DNA from: Paenibacillus sp. GM2
Lineage (GTDB): Bacteria > Bacillota > Bacilli > Paenibacillales > Paenibacillaceae
Assembly (NCBI RefSeq): GCF_900069005.2
Contig: NZ_LN831278.1
Coordinates: forward strand, 319,782 to 383,781
Direction of reading: 5' to 3'
DNA length: 64,000 nucleotides
The notes under the pieces are model-generated. The model saw only the letters and a program-made list of their open reading frames with translations. It did not search any database and had not been told where the DNA came from. The position numbers were made by a program, and so were the translations under genes. Within the stretch, counting starts at the first letter, position 1. Each line of letters starts with the position of its first letter. Below, piece by piece: positions 41,943 through 50,006 of this stretch.

Positions 41943-43136
41943 TTAGGGATTCATTGCGGCTTCCGTGATGCTTCCGTCCGGCTCTGCCAGAAATGCAGTA
42001 ATCGGCAGGGAGGCAGCTCCTAACGCAGTAGAGCGGATACCTAATTTGGCAAAATCGACGTGAGTCTGCTTGCGATGATAGGACAGGCTGCGCTTGCCCA
42101 GCGTACTTAACATCGCTTGCCGCAAATAGTCGCCGGCCAGTGAGAGTCGGTTGCCAATCACAATGAACTCCGGGTTGAGAATATTCACCAGATTAGCAAG
42201 GCCGACGCCAAGCTGGGAGCCAATCCGTTCAAGTAGGGCCAGGACCTGCCCATTCCCTTGCTCAGCTTCCTTGAGAATCTCCTCCAGACTTGGAGCGTGA
42301 TCCTGCCAGAGCGTTTCCGCTTGGTCAAGCAAAGCCTTCTCGGAGGCAAGCGTCTCCCAGCATCCCCGATTGCCGCAGCGGCACAACGGTCCATTTTCAG
42401 CAACGGTCATATGGCCTACCTCGCCCGAAAAGTTGGAGGTGCCACGGTATAAATCCCCACCAACGATGATGCCCGATCCAATACCGATTCCGATGCTTAA
42501 ATAGATTAAATCCTTGGAGTCACGGCCTGCGCCGTACAATTTCTCCCCGATTGCCCCGGCGTTGGCTTCGTTATCAATATGAATATTAGACCCGAATTCA
42601 GCGCTTAGCGCTTCATATAGATTGACATTATCCCAGCCAAGATTAGGAGCAGAGATGACCTGGCTCTTCTCGTCAACCAGGCCAGGAACGCCAATGCCGA
42701 TGCCAACAACCCCGTAAGGTGTAGCAGGCAGCCTTCTCATCAGCATGCGAATTGTCTTGCGAATTTGATCAAGCACTTTGCCTGGAGAGTAGTCCTCCAG
42801 TGGAACTGTCTTCTCACGGATCACATGGCCTTCCATATCTACGAGGACAGCCAGCAGATCATTTACGCGGATATCCACACCGATGGCGAATCCCGCGCTA
42901 CGATTGAACAGGAGCAGGGTAGGTTTACGTCCCCCGCTGGATTCACCCGGTCCGATCTCGGAGACCAGCTGGCTCTCGATCAGTTCGGACACAAGCGAGG
43001 AGACCGTCGCTTTATTAAGTCCGATCACCGATGAGATATCCGCTCTTGATAACGGTTGCCGCTGTCTGATCGTATCCAGGACGATCGTCTTGTTCATTTT
43101 CTTGATTAACTGCTGGTCGCCCGTAATTTTCATCAT
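41943..43136 (-). CDS. xylR: Xylose operon repressor XylR (ROK family)
   Basis: A 397-residue ROK repressor. HTH at residues 15-70 (RQPLSRADISSVIGLNKATVSSLVSELIESQLV), then a ROK sugar-binding domain with SGEVGHMTV and the zinc motif CRCGNRGCWE. Start at the first of two ATGs with GGAGG 5 nt upstream. An operator-like palindrome upstream (43202-43231) closely matches the one before xylA, supporting XylR identity and autoregulation. It is unusual that xylR and xylA are 3.5 kb apart, separated by yedEF and a phage lysozyme. Xylose is the expected inducer. Confidence 0.87.
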   Translation of the reverse strand: MMKITGDQQLIKKMNKTIVLDTIRQRQPLSRADISSVIGLNKATVSSLVSELIESQLVSEIGPGESSGGRKPTLLLFNRSAGFAIGVDIRVNDLLAVLVDMEGHVIREKTVPLEDYSPGKVLDQIRKTIRMLMRRLPATPYGVVGIGIGVPGLVDEKSQVISAPNLGWDNVNLYEALSAEFGSNIHIDNEANAGAIGEKLYGAGRDSKDLIYLSIGIGIGSGIIVGGDLYRGTSNFSGEVGHMTVAENGPLCRCGNRGCWETLASEKALLDQAETLWQDHAPSLEEILKEAEQGNGQVLALLERIGSQLGVGLANLVNILNPEFIVIGNRLSLAGDYLRQAMLSTLGKRSLSYHRKQTHVDFAKLGIRSTALGAASLPITAFLAEPDGSITEAAMNP

Positions 43137-43201
43137 TAGTCCTCCAGAAATTATTGAACATGATACTATAATAACACAAGGCGAGAAATAAAAATAAACA
43201 A

Positions 43202-43231
43202 CTTAGTTAGTTTAATGAACAAATTAACTAC
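43202..43231 (-). promoter_or_regulatory. XylR-type operator upstream of xylR
   Basis: CTTAGTTAGTTTA then ACAAATTAACTA form an imperfect palindrome that shares the left half exactly with the xylA operator (CTTAGTTAGTTTA at 46585-46597). About 70 bp upstream of the xylR start codon, consistent with autoregulation. Confidence 0.7.
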
Positions 43232-43258
43232 TTTTAATTATACATAATAATACGATAA

Positions 43259-43312
43259 GAAAAGGAGCTGCCCTGGCAAGCAGGCAAGCTGCCTGTGGAT
43301 CAGCTCCTTTGA
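43259..43312 (-). terminator. Terminator of the yedE-yedF operon
   Basis: AAAGGAGCTG / CAGCTCCTTT arms around a large loop with internal pairing, followed on the minus strand by TTTTC. Confidence 0.75.
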
Positions 43313-43328
43313 ACATATGCTAATAAAA

Positions 43329-43556
43329 TTACGCTTGAATGTAGAAGATCAGTTCCTGGCCGTTTTTTACAGGCTCCTGCACAAGGGTATAGCCATGCTT
43401 GACGACCTCTTCCGGGACGTTCTTGAAGGCAGCCGGACAATCTGCAATGACTTGTAATACCTGGCCTTTCTTCATGTCCTGCAACGTTTCTAATGAATAG
43501 ATGACAGGATACGGACAAGGTTCCCCTCTAAGATCCAATGTGAAATCAATGGTCAT
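43329..43556 (-). CDS. TusA/YedF-like sulfur carrier protein
   Basis: A 75-residue sulfurtransferase of the TusA/SirA family. The LDLRGEPCPYPV motif near the N-terminus holds the single reactive cysteine that carries persulfide; the remaining fold ends QELIFYIQA. It begins ATGA on the stop codon of the YedE-like transporter gene, with AAGGAGG upstream, so they are coupled. YedE-YedF pairs are linked to thiosulfate/sulfur uptake and, in some organisms, selenium metabolism. The carrier would accept imported sulfur. Confidence 0.88.
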   Translation of the reverse strand: MTIDFTLDLRGEPCPYPVIYSLETLQDMKKGQVLQVIADCPAAFKNVPEEVVKHGYTLVQEPVKNGQELIFYIQA

Positions 43557-44752
43557 TTGTTTGCACCTCCTTTTTTGAAGCCAACGCCGAAGCGGTAATT
43601 TTTTTGCCAGTAGCTTGCTACGATATATCCGATGGCAAGCAATACGAGCGTGGCGATAAGGGCCCATGCCGGTCCCATGACGGAGATCAGATTGATTTTT
43701 GCTCCGCTCTTCACGAACAAGTCGAATACGCCAAGATGATCCCAAGCGTAGGCAAGGAAGGTGGCTCCGATGATGTTGCCAATAAATACGGGCAGGAAGA
43801 TCACTTGTCCTTCCATTAAGCGATACATCATGCCGGTCTCGCAGCCGCCGGCAAGTACGATTCCGATGCCGAACAATAGGCCGCCGATGAAGGTGCTTGG
43901 CGCGGCTATCTTCGTAATCGGATCGACGCCGTTCACAAGAATGACAATGAGCGTCAGGACAGAGTTGATCGCCATCCCGAGGATAATCGCCTTCGTCATC
44001 GTGGCACGTCCGCTAATCCACAGATCGCGAAATGCGGAAGTAAAGCAGATCTGTCCTCGTTCAATCAGGATGCCAAAGGCAGCTCCAAAGATGGCCGCTA
44101 CACCAAGCATCGTCTTGCCATGAAGGAAGAAATACACGATAAGTCCTGCGTAGAGCAGCGCAACAAGCCCGCCGATATAAGGCTGCACCTTTTTCGACCT
44201 GCGCACGGCGGGGGCCGCGTTCCCTTTTTGCAGAATAGGCTTGCCCTTCCACCACCTCGTGTTGACAATCTTCACGCCAACATACGTGCCGATGGCTGTA
44301 GCCGCCATGAAGATCCAGGCATGAAATGAGAATTGGGGTACGCCCGTGAAGAAGGCGGCCAGATTACAGCCCAGCGCCAGTCTTGCACCCACACCTGCAA
44401 TAATGCCGCCAATCAGGCCCTGCACCAAGCGGCGCTTCTGCCTGGGCATGCGAATCTTGAAATTGTTGCTGAGCAAAATCATAATCAGCGCGCCGATGAA
44501 CATGCCCCAGACAATCCATCCGTCCGTACGATCGAAAGTTGATCCCTTCATCTGTATCAGGTCGAAGTAAGCCCAGTCGGAAATATCAACGCCGAAGAGT
44601 TGGAGAATATGTCCTCCAAAGCGAGTGAACTCGCCGGTAACGGCCCATACCGTATTGGTAATTCCGAAGTACAGAGCGCTGAGTACGCCTGCAATACCAA
44701 TCGCGACATATGGACTCCAGTAATTGGTGAACAGCTTCCGTAATGTTGTCAT
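43553..44752 (-). CDS. YeeE/YedE-family sulfur (thiosulfate or selenium-related) transporter
   Basis: A 399-residue membrane protein with about ten helices and two internally related halves. Conserved cysteine segments LALGCNLAAF, RGQICFTSAFRD and LAGGCETGMMYR match the YeeE/YedE family, in which cysteines relay thiosulfate across the membrane. The next gene encodes a TusA-like carrier with overlapping start. Whether it moves thiosulfate or serves selenium metabolism cannot be told; no selenium genes are nearby. Confidence 0.87.
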   Translation of the reverse strand: MTTLRKLFTNYWSPYVAIGIAGVLSALYFGITNTVWAVTGEFTRFGGHILQLFGVDISDWAYFDLIQMKGSTFDRTDGWIVWGMFIGALIMILLSNNFKIRMPRQKRRLVQGLIGGIIAGVGARLALGCNLAAFFTGVPQFSFHAWIFMAATAIGTYVGVKIVNTRWWKGKPILQKGNAAPAVRRSKKVQPYIGGLVALLYAGLIVYFFLHGKTMLGVAAIFGAAFGILIERGQICFTSAFRDLWISGRATMTKAIILGMAINSVLTLIVILVNGVDPITKIAAPSTFIGGLLFGIGIVLAGGCETGMMYRLMEGQVIFLPVFIGNIIGATFLAYAWDHLGVFDLFVKSGAKINLISVMGPAWALIATLVLLAIGYIVASYWQKNYRFGVGFKKGGANK

Positions 44753-45291
44753 GTCTTTCTTACCCCTTCAATCCATCCTCATAGCAGGTCGGTTGAAAAA
44801 GCCCGTGAGAAGCGATTTTCTATACTCGACTGAACGATATGGATTTTTTTTGAATACGGCCATTCACATTCTGCCAGGGCATAGTTGCAAATAAAACCAT
44901 TTTTCATTCTACTACAATCTTCGCAAGATGTGGTGAAATAACATTTTGGAAAACAGAGCCTCGTCACCCATGTGACATCCTATTATATTTCAGCTGAATG
45001 TATTCATATGGAGTATTCCAGGGAGAATAGAACAATCATTGCTGCTGGAGAAGATTATTGAGACTAAGAAGGATGGCTTCTTCTCTATTAAGAAGATATA
45101 ACAGCGCATGTCATAAAAGTCTACGAGAAGACGATGGATGGATCTTTAGCTGCTGGCAGGAAAATGAAGGGACGTTTTGTAACAAACTACCCAAGGTTTG
45201 GAGAGAGTCAGTAAATAAGTTGCAAAGCGGGGCGTGAGTACAAGCAGGCTAGTGGCAATCTAGCATATTTTACTAGAGGGAGTGATATAAG
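44753..45291. other. 539-bp region between yedE and lysozyme
   Basis: No convincing gene. A 14-bp palindrome GTCACCCATGTGAC lies at 44963-44976, upstream of yedE, a possible operator. A short open frame ending at about 45103 (LLEKIIETKKDGFFSIKKI) could be the tail of a decayed gene. AGAGGGAGTG at 45279-45288 is the lysozyme ribosome site. Confidence 0.4.
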
Positions 45292-45921
45292 ATGCGAAAA
45301 ATATCAGAAGCGGGCATTAAGCTGATCAAAAACTTTGAGGGCTGCCGCTTAGCGGCGTACAAGCCAGTCGGCACGGAGCAGTATTGGACCATTGGTTGGG
45401 GGCATTATGGACCTGATGTGAGGCAGGGAATGATCATCACTCAGGCGCAGGCAGATCGTATGCTAATGGCTGATCTGGCTAAATATGAAGTGTACGTTAA
45501 CAATCCGGCATATGTACCTGTGATCACGCAGCTTAATCAAAACCAGTTTGATGTGCTGGTTAGTTTTTGTTACAACTGCGGACCAGGGAACTTGCTGTCT
45601 CTTTGCAAAGGCCGCAGCATCGCGCAGATTGCGGACAATCTGACCAAGTACAACAAGGCTGGCGGTAATGTGCTGGCTGGACTGGTCAGGCGGCGCAAAG
45701 CTGAACAGGAGTTATTTAATACACCTGTAAAGGAGGCGCCGAAAATGGCAGAGCGGGACATTAACCAAGTAAGCCCATGGGCGGCAGCGGCTTGGGGCGA
45801 AGCTGCGGCAAACGGCTATTTTGATGGGACAAGACCGGGCGCGCCGATCACGAGAGAGGAAACAGCCATCGTAATCAATCGGTTAATAAAAAATATCACG
45901 GAGGTAAAGAGCGATGAATAA
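45292..45921 (+). CDS. Phage-type lysozyme (GH24) with C-terminal SLH-like segment
   Basis: A 209-residue endolysin. Residues 1-145 are a GH24 lysozyme: ISEAGIKLIKNFEGCRLAAYKP with catalytic Glu15, TIGWGHYG, and NQFDVLVSFCYNCG. The C-terminal 55 residues (INQVSPWAAAAWGEAAANGYFDGTRPGAPITREETAIVINRLI) look like one S-layer-homology (SLH) motif, for wall binding. It cleaves peptidoglycan. No other phage structural genes are near, so it is a remnant or a domesticated gene. A frameshifted small gene follows and overlaps its stop. Confidence 0.88.
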   Translation: MRKISEAGIKLIKNFEGCRLAAYKPVGTEQYWTIGWGHYGPDVRQGMIITQAQADRMLMADLAKYEVYVNNPAYVPVITQLNQNQFDVLVSFCYNCGPGNLLSLCKGRSIAQIADNLTKYNKAGGNVLAGLVRRRKAEQELFNTPVKEAPKMAERDINQVSPWAAAAWGEAAANGYFDGTRPGAPITREETAIVINRLIKNITEVKSDE

Positions 45922-46044
45922 ACAGATGGCGGAATTGTATCCCCGGTACTGCTCTTGCTTCAACTTCTTGGACACCGGCCGGGATTGTTCGATTTAACCG
46001 ATCTGATGAAGCAGGATCTGCTTACGATGGCAGCATCGCGCTAG
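45914..46044 (+). pseudogene. Frameshifted small gene after lysozyme
   Basis: An ATG overlapping the lysozyme stop opens MNKQMAEL; a one-base shift near 45936 then gives SPVLLLLLQLLGHRPG and LFDLTDLMKQDLLTMAASR before a stop at 46042. In the actual frame the product ends after 27 codons. The coupled start and coherent second-frame peptide point to a former 40-residue protein, now broken or affected by a sequence error. Function unknown. Confidence 0.5.
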
Positions 46045-46219
46045 GACTGTTGGATACAACAGTTGTTATCAGTAATTGAACCAAATCTGATGGCGGTGGG
46101 TAGAATTTGTAGTACGAGTATCTAATAAATAGACTTTATCATAGGGGAAGATGTCCAATCTGTATTGTAAAAGATTGAATAGGATGGTGTGTACTCTAAA
46201 TACAAGGAGGTAAGCACAC

Positions 46220-46333
46220 ATGGGTGAATTTCTTGGTGGAGGATCATGTGGCGGCGGATTGGGGACTTCAACTGCAGCGATTTTGGTTCTGTTCATATTG
46301 CTTGTCATCATATCACAAGCCTTTGTTTTTTAA
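46220..46333 (+). CDS. YjcZ-family small sporulation membrane protein
   Basis: A 37-residue peptide: MGEFLGGGSCGGGLGTS, then one hydrophobic helix AAILVLFILLVIISQAF. The glycine-rich head plus a VLFILLVII helix is the pattern of YjcZ-like proteins of spore formers. AAGGAGG lies 9 nt before the ATG. A strong hairpin terminator follows at 46423-46461. Role in spore or forespore membrane is assumed from the family; its precise function is unknown. Confidence 0.75.
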   Translation: MGEFLGGGSCGGGLGTSTAAILVLFILLVIISQAFVF

Positions 46334-46422
46334 TAACTCTAGCAATCGCCCCCGTATCAATAATTGGGATAGTATATAATTACTTTAGTGGAAGCACCGC
46401 AATGCAATCCGAAAGTATCGAT

Positions 46423-46461
46423 AAAGACCCTGCTATTATGAACAAGCAGGGTCTTTTTTTA
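46423..46461 (+). terminator. Terminator downstream of YjcZ-like gene
   Basis: AAAGACCCTGCT / AGCAGGGTCTTT perfect 12-bp stem, then a T tract. Confidence 0.9.
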
Positions 46462-46584
46462 TTTTCCATCGACAATTAGCCGAGTTTCACTTGCCCACAG
46501 TTTACCTACAAGCCCTCCGCGTAAAGGCCTATTTTACGATGTGCAGAATCAATTAAAACATGAATATTACACATTTTCACTTTT

Positions 46585-46612
46585 CTTAGTTAGTTTACTA
46601 GACAAACTAAGT
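46585..46612 (+). promoter_or_regulatory. XylR operator overlapping xylA promoter
   Basis: A 28-bp imperfect palindrome from CTTAGTTAGTTTA to ACAAACTAAGT, close to known Bacillus xylO. It overlaps a TAGACA -35 box (46599-46604) followed after 17 bp by TACGAT (46622-46627). The same motif lies upstream of xylR. Confidence 0.8.
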
Positions 46613-46664
46613 CGAACATGATACGATCTAGGTGTAAAGGCAATCATACCTTTCGCAGATAGGG

Positions 46665-46678
46665 TGTAAATGCTTTCA
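46665..46678 (+). promoter_or_regulatory. cre (CcpA) site before xylA
   Basis: TGTAAATGCTTTCA matches TGWAANCGNTNWCA with one mismatch and lies between the promoter and the start codon, a position where CcpA blocks transcription during growth on glucose. Confidence 0.7.
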
Positions 46679-46707
46679 AAAAACTCTAATTTAGGGAGGA
46701 TTTTAGC

Positions 46708-48024
46708 GTGAGTTATTTTAAGAATATTAGCAAAATTCAGTATGAAGGCGCAGGTTCCGACAACCCGTTGGCATTCAAACACTATAACGAAAATGAAGTT
46801 GTGCTCGGCAAAACTATGAAAGAACATCTTCGTTTTGCAGTAGCTTACTGGCATACATTGACGATGAACGGCAGCGATCCATTTGGTCAAGCAAACATGG
46901 TTCGCCCATGGGAGACTGTATCCGGTCTTGATCTGGCGAAAGCTCGCGTTGAAGTGAACTTCGAATTCATCGAGAAATTGGGCGCTCCTTACTTCTGTTT
47001 CCATGATGTTGACGTGGCTCCTGAAGGCGCAACACTGAAAGAGTCTAACGAGAATCTTGATGTAATTGTCGCTAAAATTAAAGAAGGCATGAATTCCACA
47101 GGCGTTAAGCTGCTTTGGAACACAGCTAATATGTTCTCCAATCCGCGTTATGTTCATGGTGCTGCTACTACTAACAATGCAGACGTATTTGCTTATGCAG
47201 CAGCGCAAGTGAAGAAGGGTCTGGAAACTGCGCTTGAGCTGGGCGCTGAGAACTATGTATTCTGGGGCGGCCGCGAAGGTTATGAGTCCTTGCTCAATAC
47301 GGATATGGGCTTCGAGCTGGATAACCTGGCAAGATTCTTCCATATGGCTGTTGATTATGCGAAGGAAATCGGATTTACTGGTCAATTCCTGATTGAGCCT
47401 AAGCCGAAAGAGCCAACCAAACACCAATATGACTTCGATGCAGCAACGACGATTTCTTTCTTGCAAAAATACGGCTTGGACAAACATTTCAAACTAAACC
47501 TTGAAGCGAACCATGCTACCTTGGCAGGTCATACATTTGAGCATGAGCTGCGCGTAGCTCGCATCAACAATATGCTTGGTTCGATCGATGCGAACCAAGG
47601 CGACATGCTGCTCGGCTGGGATACCGACGAATTCCCTACAGATTTGTATGCTGTAACGCTTGCGATGTATGAAATCTTGGAAAATGGCGGTATTGGCTCC
47701 GGCGGCGTGAACTTCGACGCGAAGGTAAGACGTACTTCCTTCGAACCTGAAGATTTGTTCTATGCGCATATCGCTGGTATGGATACCTTTGCTAAAGGCT
47801 TGAAAGTCGCCGGCAAAATGATCGACGACAAATTCTTCGAGAACCTGCTGGCTGATCGTTATGCAAGCTTCAAGACAGGCGTCGGTGCCGATATCGTATC
47901 CGGCAAAGCAAACTTCAAGACCTTGGAAGCCTATGCTCTTGAGCACAGCCACATCGTGAACAAATCGAATCATCTGGAGCTGTTGAAGGCTCGTCTGAAC
48001 GAATATATTTTCGGAACCAAATAA
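46708..48024 (+). CDS. xylA: Xylose isomerase
   Basis: A 438-residue metal-dependent aldose isomerase converting D-xylose to D-xylulose. Diagnostic segments: [14 protein letters not shown], the catalytic-His region [41 protein letters not shown] (metal-binding Glu) and [35 protein letters not shown] (metal Asp residues). A GTG start follows AGGGAGG at 9 nt. It is controlled by a XylR operator and a cre site. A terminator separates it from xylB. Confidence 0.97.
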   Translation: MSYFKNISKIQYEGAGSDNPLAFKHYNENEVVLGKTMKEHLRFAVAYWHTLTMNGSDPFGQANMVRPWETVSGLDLAKARVEVNFEFIEKLGAPYFCFHDVDVAPEGATLKESNENLDVIVAKIKEGMNSTGVKLLWNTANMFSNPRYVHGAATTNNADVFAYAAAQVKKGLETALELGAENYVFWGGREGYESLLNTDMGFELDNLARFFHMAVDYAKEIGFTGQFLIEPKPKEPTKHQYDFDAATTISFLQKYGLDKHFKLNLEANHATLAGHTFEHELRVARINNMLGSIDANQGDMLLGWDTDEFPTDLYAVTLAMYEILENGGIGSGGVNFDAKVRRTSFEPEDLFYAHIAGMDTFAKGLKVAGKMIDDKFFENLLADRYASFKTGVGADIVSGKANFKTLEAYALEHSHIVNKSNHLELLKARLNEYIFGTK

Positions 48025-48085
48025 TAGCCGCCGGCATTGAACAAGTATGATCAGGCCGGTGATATAGATGATGCAATAGCACAAC

Positions 48086-48117
48086 ACAAAAAGGGACGCT
48101 GGGTCGTCCCTTTTTGT
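48086..48117 (+). terminator. Terminator between xylA and xylB
   Basis: AAAAAGGGACG / CGTCCCTTTTT stem with a 6-nt loop and TTTTTG tail. Confidence 0.85.
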
Positions 48118-48184
48118 AGGTTTGCTTTTAATCACGAAGTGAATCAAGAAGCAACGGTATTTAATTCTGAATTGAGCCAGGCCT

Positions 48185-48312
48185 AAACAGATGCTTGCGA
48201 AGTCATGTCTCTTGCGGAAACATCTCAGGGCTCACGTACCCAAAACGTACGCTACGCTCCTCAGACCCTGGCTTCATTCAACTGAAGTAAAGCTTCGGTG
48301 CTAAACACCGAC
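48185..48312. repeat. Candidate interspersed intergenic repeat between xylA and xylB
   Basis: An inverted structure with CAGGG (48226-48230) and CCCTG (48266-48270) around GTACC..GTACG, followed by a GGTGCTAAACACC hairpin (48298-48310). The block CTCACGTACC-CAAAACGTACGC has no coding or promoter character and resembles dispersed repeats seen between Paenibacillus genes. Copy number cannot be judged from one window. Confidence 0.4.
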
Positions 48313-48359
48313 CTTGTTAATAGTAAGAACCCTAGATGAATTGAAGGGAGACATACGAG

Positions 48360-49856
48360 ATGAAGTACGTAATCGGTATCGATCTTGGCACGAGCTCCGT
48401 GAAGACCTTGCTGGTGGATCAGCAGGGGGAGATCCGAGGCGAAGCAACCGCCTCTTATCCGCTTATTCACGAACGTCCTGGCTACAGCGAGCAAAATCCG
48501 GAAGAATGGGTGAACGGAACGGTCTCCGGTTTGCAGCAATTGCTGCAGGAATCCGGCATATCTCCGGAGGACATTGAAGGGGTATCCTTCTCCGGGCAAA
48601 TGCACGGCCTTGTGCTGCTTGATGAACAGAACAACGTGCTGCGCAACGCGATTTTATGGAATGATACGCGCACGACGAAGGAATGCCGCGAGATTGAGCA
48701 GAAGCTTGGTGACGGATTGTTAAAGATTACCCGCAATGCGGCACTGGAAGGCTTTACCCTTCCGAAGGTGCTGTGGGTGCAGAAGCATGAGCCAGAACTG
48801 TTCGCAAAGGCAGCCCGCTTTATGCTGCCGAAGGATTATTTGCGCTACCGCATGACGGGGAATGTACAGATGGAAATCTCCGATGCAGCAGGTACGTTGA
48901 TGCTTAACGTTCCGGAAGGCAAATGGTCTGAAGAAATTATTCAGGCCTTCCATTTGCCGGAAGGATTCTGTCCGCCGATTGTCGGCAGCTCAGAGGATAC
49001 AGGTACGATTCTGCCTGAGTTCGCCAAGCTGAGCGGTTTGTCCGAGAAGACGCGTGTATTTGGCGGTGGAGCCGATAACGCTTGCGGAGCTGTTGGCGCG
49101 GGGATCGTTCGTGAGGGCGATGCGATGTGCAGCATTGGTACCTCCGGCGTTGTACTGACTTATGAAGAAGACAAGAACAAGGATTTCGCAGGGAAAGTGC
49201 ATTTCTTTAATCATGCGCATCCGGGCGCTTTCTATGCCATGGGCGTTACGTTGGCCGCAGGTTACTCCTTAAGCTGGTTTAAGGATTCACTTGCTTCAGA
49301 GCTTAGCTTTGACGAGATGCTGAAGCCGGTTGCTGATCTGCCGCCGGGTGCGGACGGTTTGTTGTTCACACCTTACCTGGTTGGTGAGCGCACGCCGCAC
49401 GCCGACAGCGCGATTCGGGCCAGCTTCATCGGTCTGTCCGGTACGCATCGCCGCGAGCATATGGCCCGTGCTGTGATGGAAGGCATCACATTCTCGCTGG
49501 CTGAATCGCTTGAGCTCTTCCGTCAGGCGGGAATCAGTACCAGACGGATCATTTCCATCGGCGGTGGAGCGAAAAATCCGGTATGGCTGCAAATGCAGGC
49601 GGATATCTTCAATACACCGGTCGTCTCGCTCAAGAACGAGCAAGGTCCGGCTATGGGCGCTGCGATGATGGCGGCTGTAGGCAGCGGCTGGTTCGACAGC
49701 CTTAAGGAATGCGCCGATCAGTTTATCGGATATGGCAAAATATATGAACCGATTCCTGCCAATGTGGACACTTACGCCCGCCTCTTCAAGCTGTATCAGC
49801 AAGTTTACTCAGCGACCCGCGAACTGAATCAAGGTTTGCAGGAATTCCGCGGTTAA
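48360..49856 (+). CDS. xylB: Xylulokinase
   Basis: A 498-residue FGGY-family kinase that phosphorylates D-xylulose to xylulose-5-phosphate. IGIDLGTSSVKTLLVD is the phosphate-1 motif; VSFSGQMHGLVLLD is the xylulokinase-type substrate segment; NDTRT, GGGADNACGAVGAG and ISIGGGAKNPVWLQMQADIF (FGGY signature 2) follow. GAAGGGAG precedes the ATG. Unlike most xylAB operons, a terminator and about 335 bp lie before it, so expression partly depends on readthrough or an own promoter. Confidence 0.95.
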   Translation: MKYVIGIDLGTSSVKTLLVDQQGEIRGEATASYPLIHERPGYSEQNPEEWVNGTVSGLQQLLQESGISPEDIEGVSFSGQMHGLVLLDEQNNVLRNAILWNDTRTTKECREIEQKLGDGLLKITRNAALEGFTLPKVLWVQKHEPELFAKAARFMLPKDYLRYRMTGNVQMEISDAAGTLMLNVPEGKWSEEIIQAFHLPEGFCPPIVGSSEDTGTILPEFAKLSGLSEKTRVFGGGADNACGAVGAGIVREGDAMCSIGTSGVVLTYEEDKNKDFAGKVHFFNHAHPGAFYAMGVTLAAGYSLSWFKDSLASELSFDEMLKPVADLPPGADGLLFTPYLVGERTPHADSAIRASFIGLSGTHRREHMARAVMEGITFSLAESLELFRQAGISTRRIISIGGGAKNPVWLQMQADIFNTPVVSLKNEQGPAMGAAMMAAVGSGWFDSLKECADQFIGYGKIYEPIPANVDTYARLFKLYQQVYSATRELNQGLQEFRG

Positions 49857-49881
49857 TCGAATATATATTATATACCAGTGC

Positions 49882-49922
49882 AGCGCCCGCACTTCAGTAG
49901 ATCCTGAAGGCGGGCGCTTGTT
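49882..49922 (+). terminator. Terminator of xylB
   Basis: AGCGCCCGC / GCGGGCGCTT outer stem and CTTCAG / CTGAAG inner stem, followed by TTGTTCT. Confidence 0.75.
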
Positions 49923-50006
49923 CTATGTATAGGATAACGGTTATGATAATTCTGCCGGCTTTAACCGGATCGTGGCGTATAGATCGAAGGAGGACATTGA
50001 TGATTC

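Noticed and set aside
44779-44967. 62-codon Cys-rich minus-strand ORF upstream of yedE
   Set aside because: GTG start without ribosome site; the cysteines are not in a known pattern. Probably leader DNA.
46567-47487. 306-codon minus-strand ORF opposite xylA
   Set aside because: Shadow of a strongly codon-biased gene; xylose isomerase on the plus strand is unambiguous.
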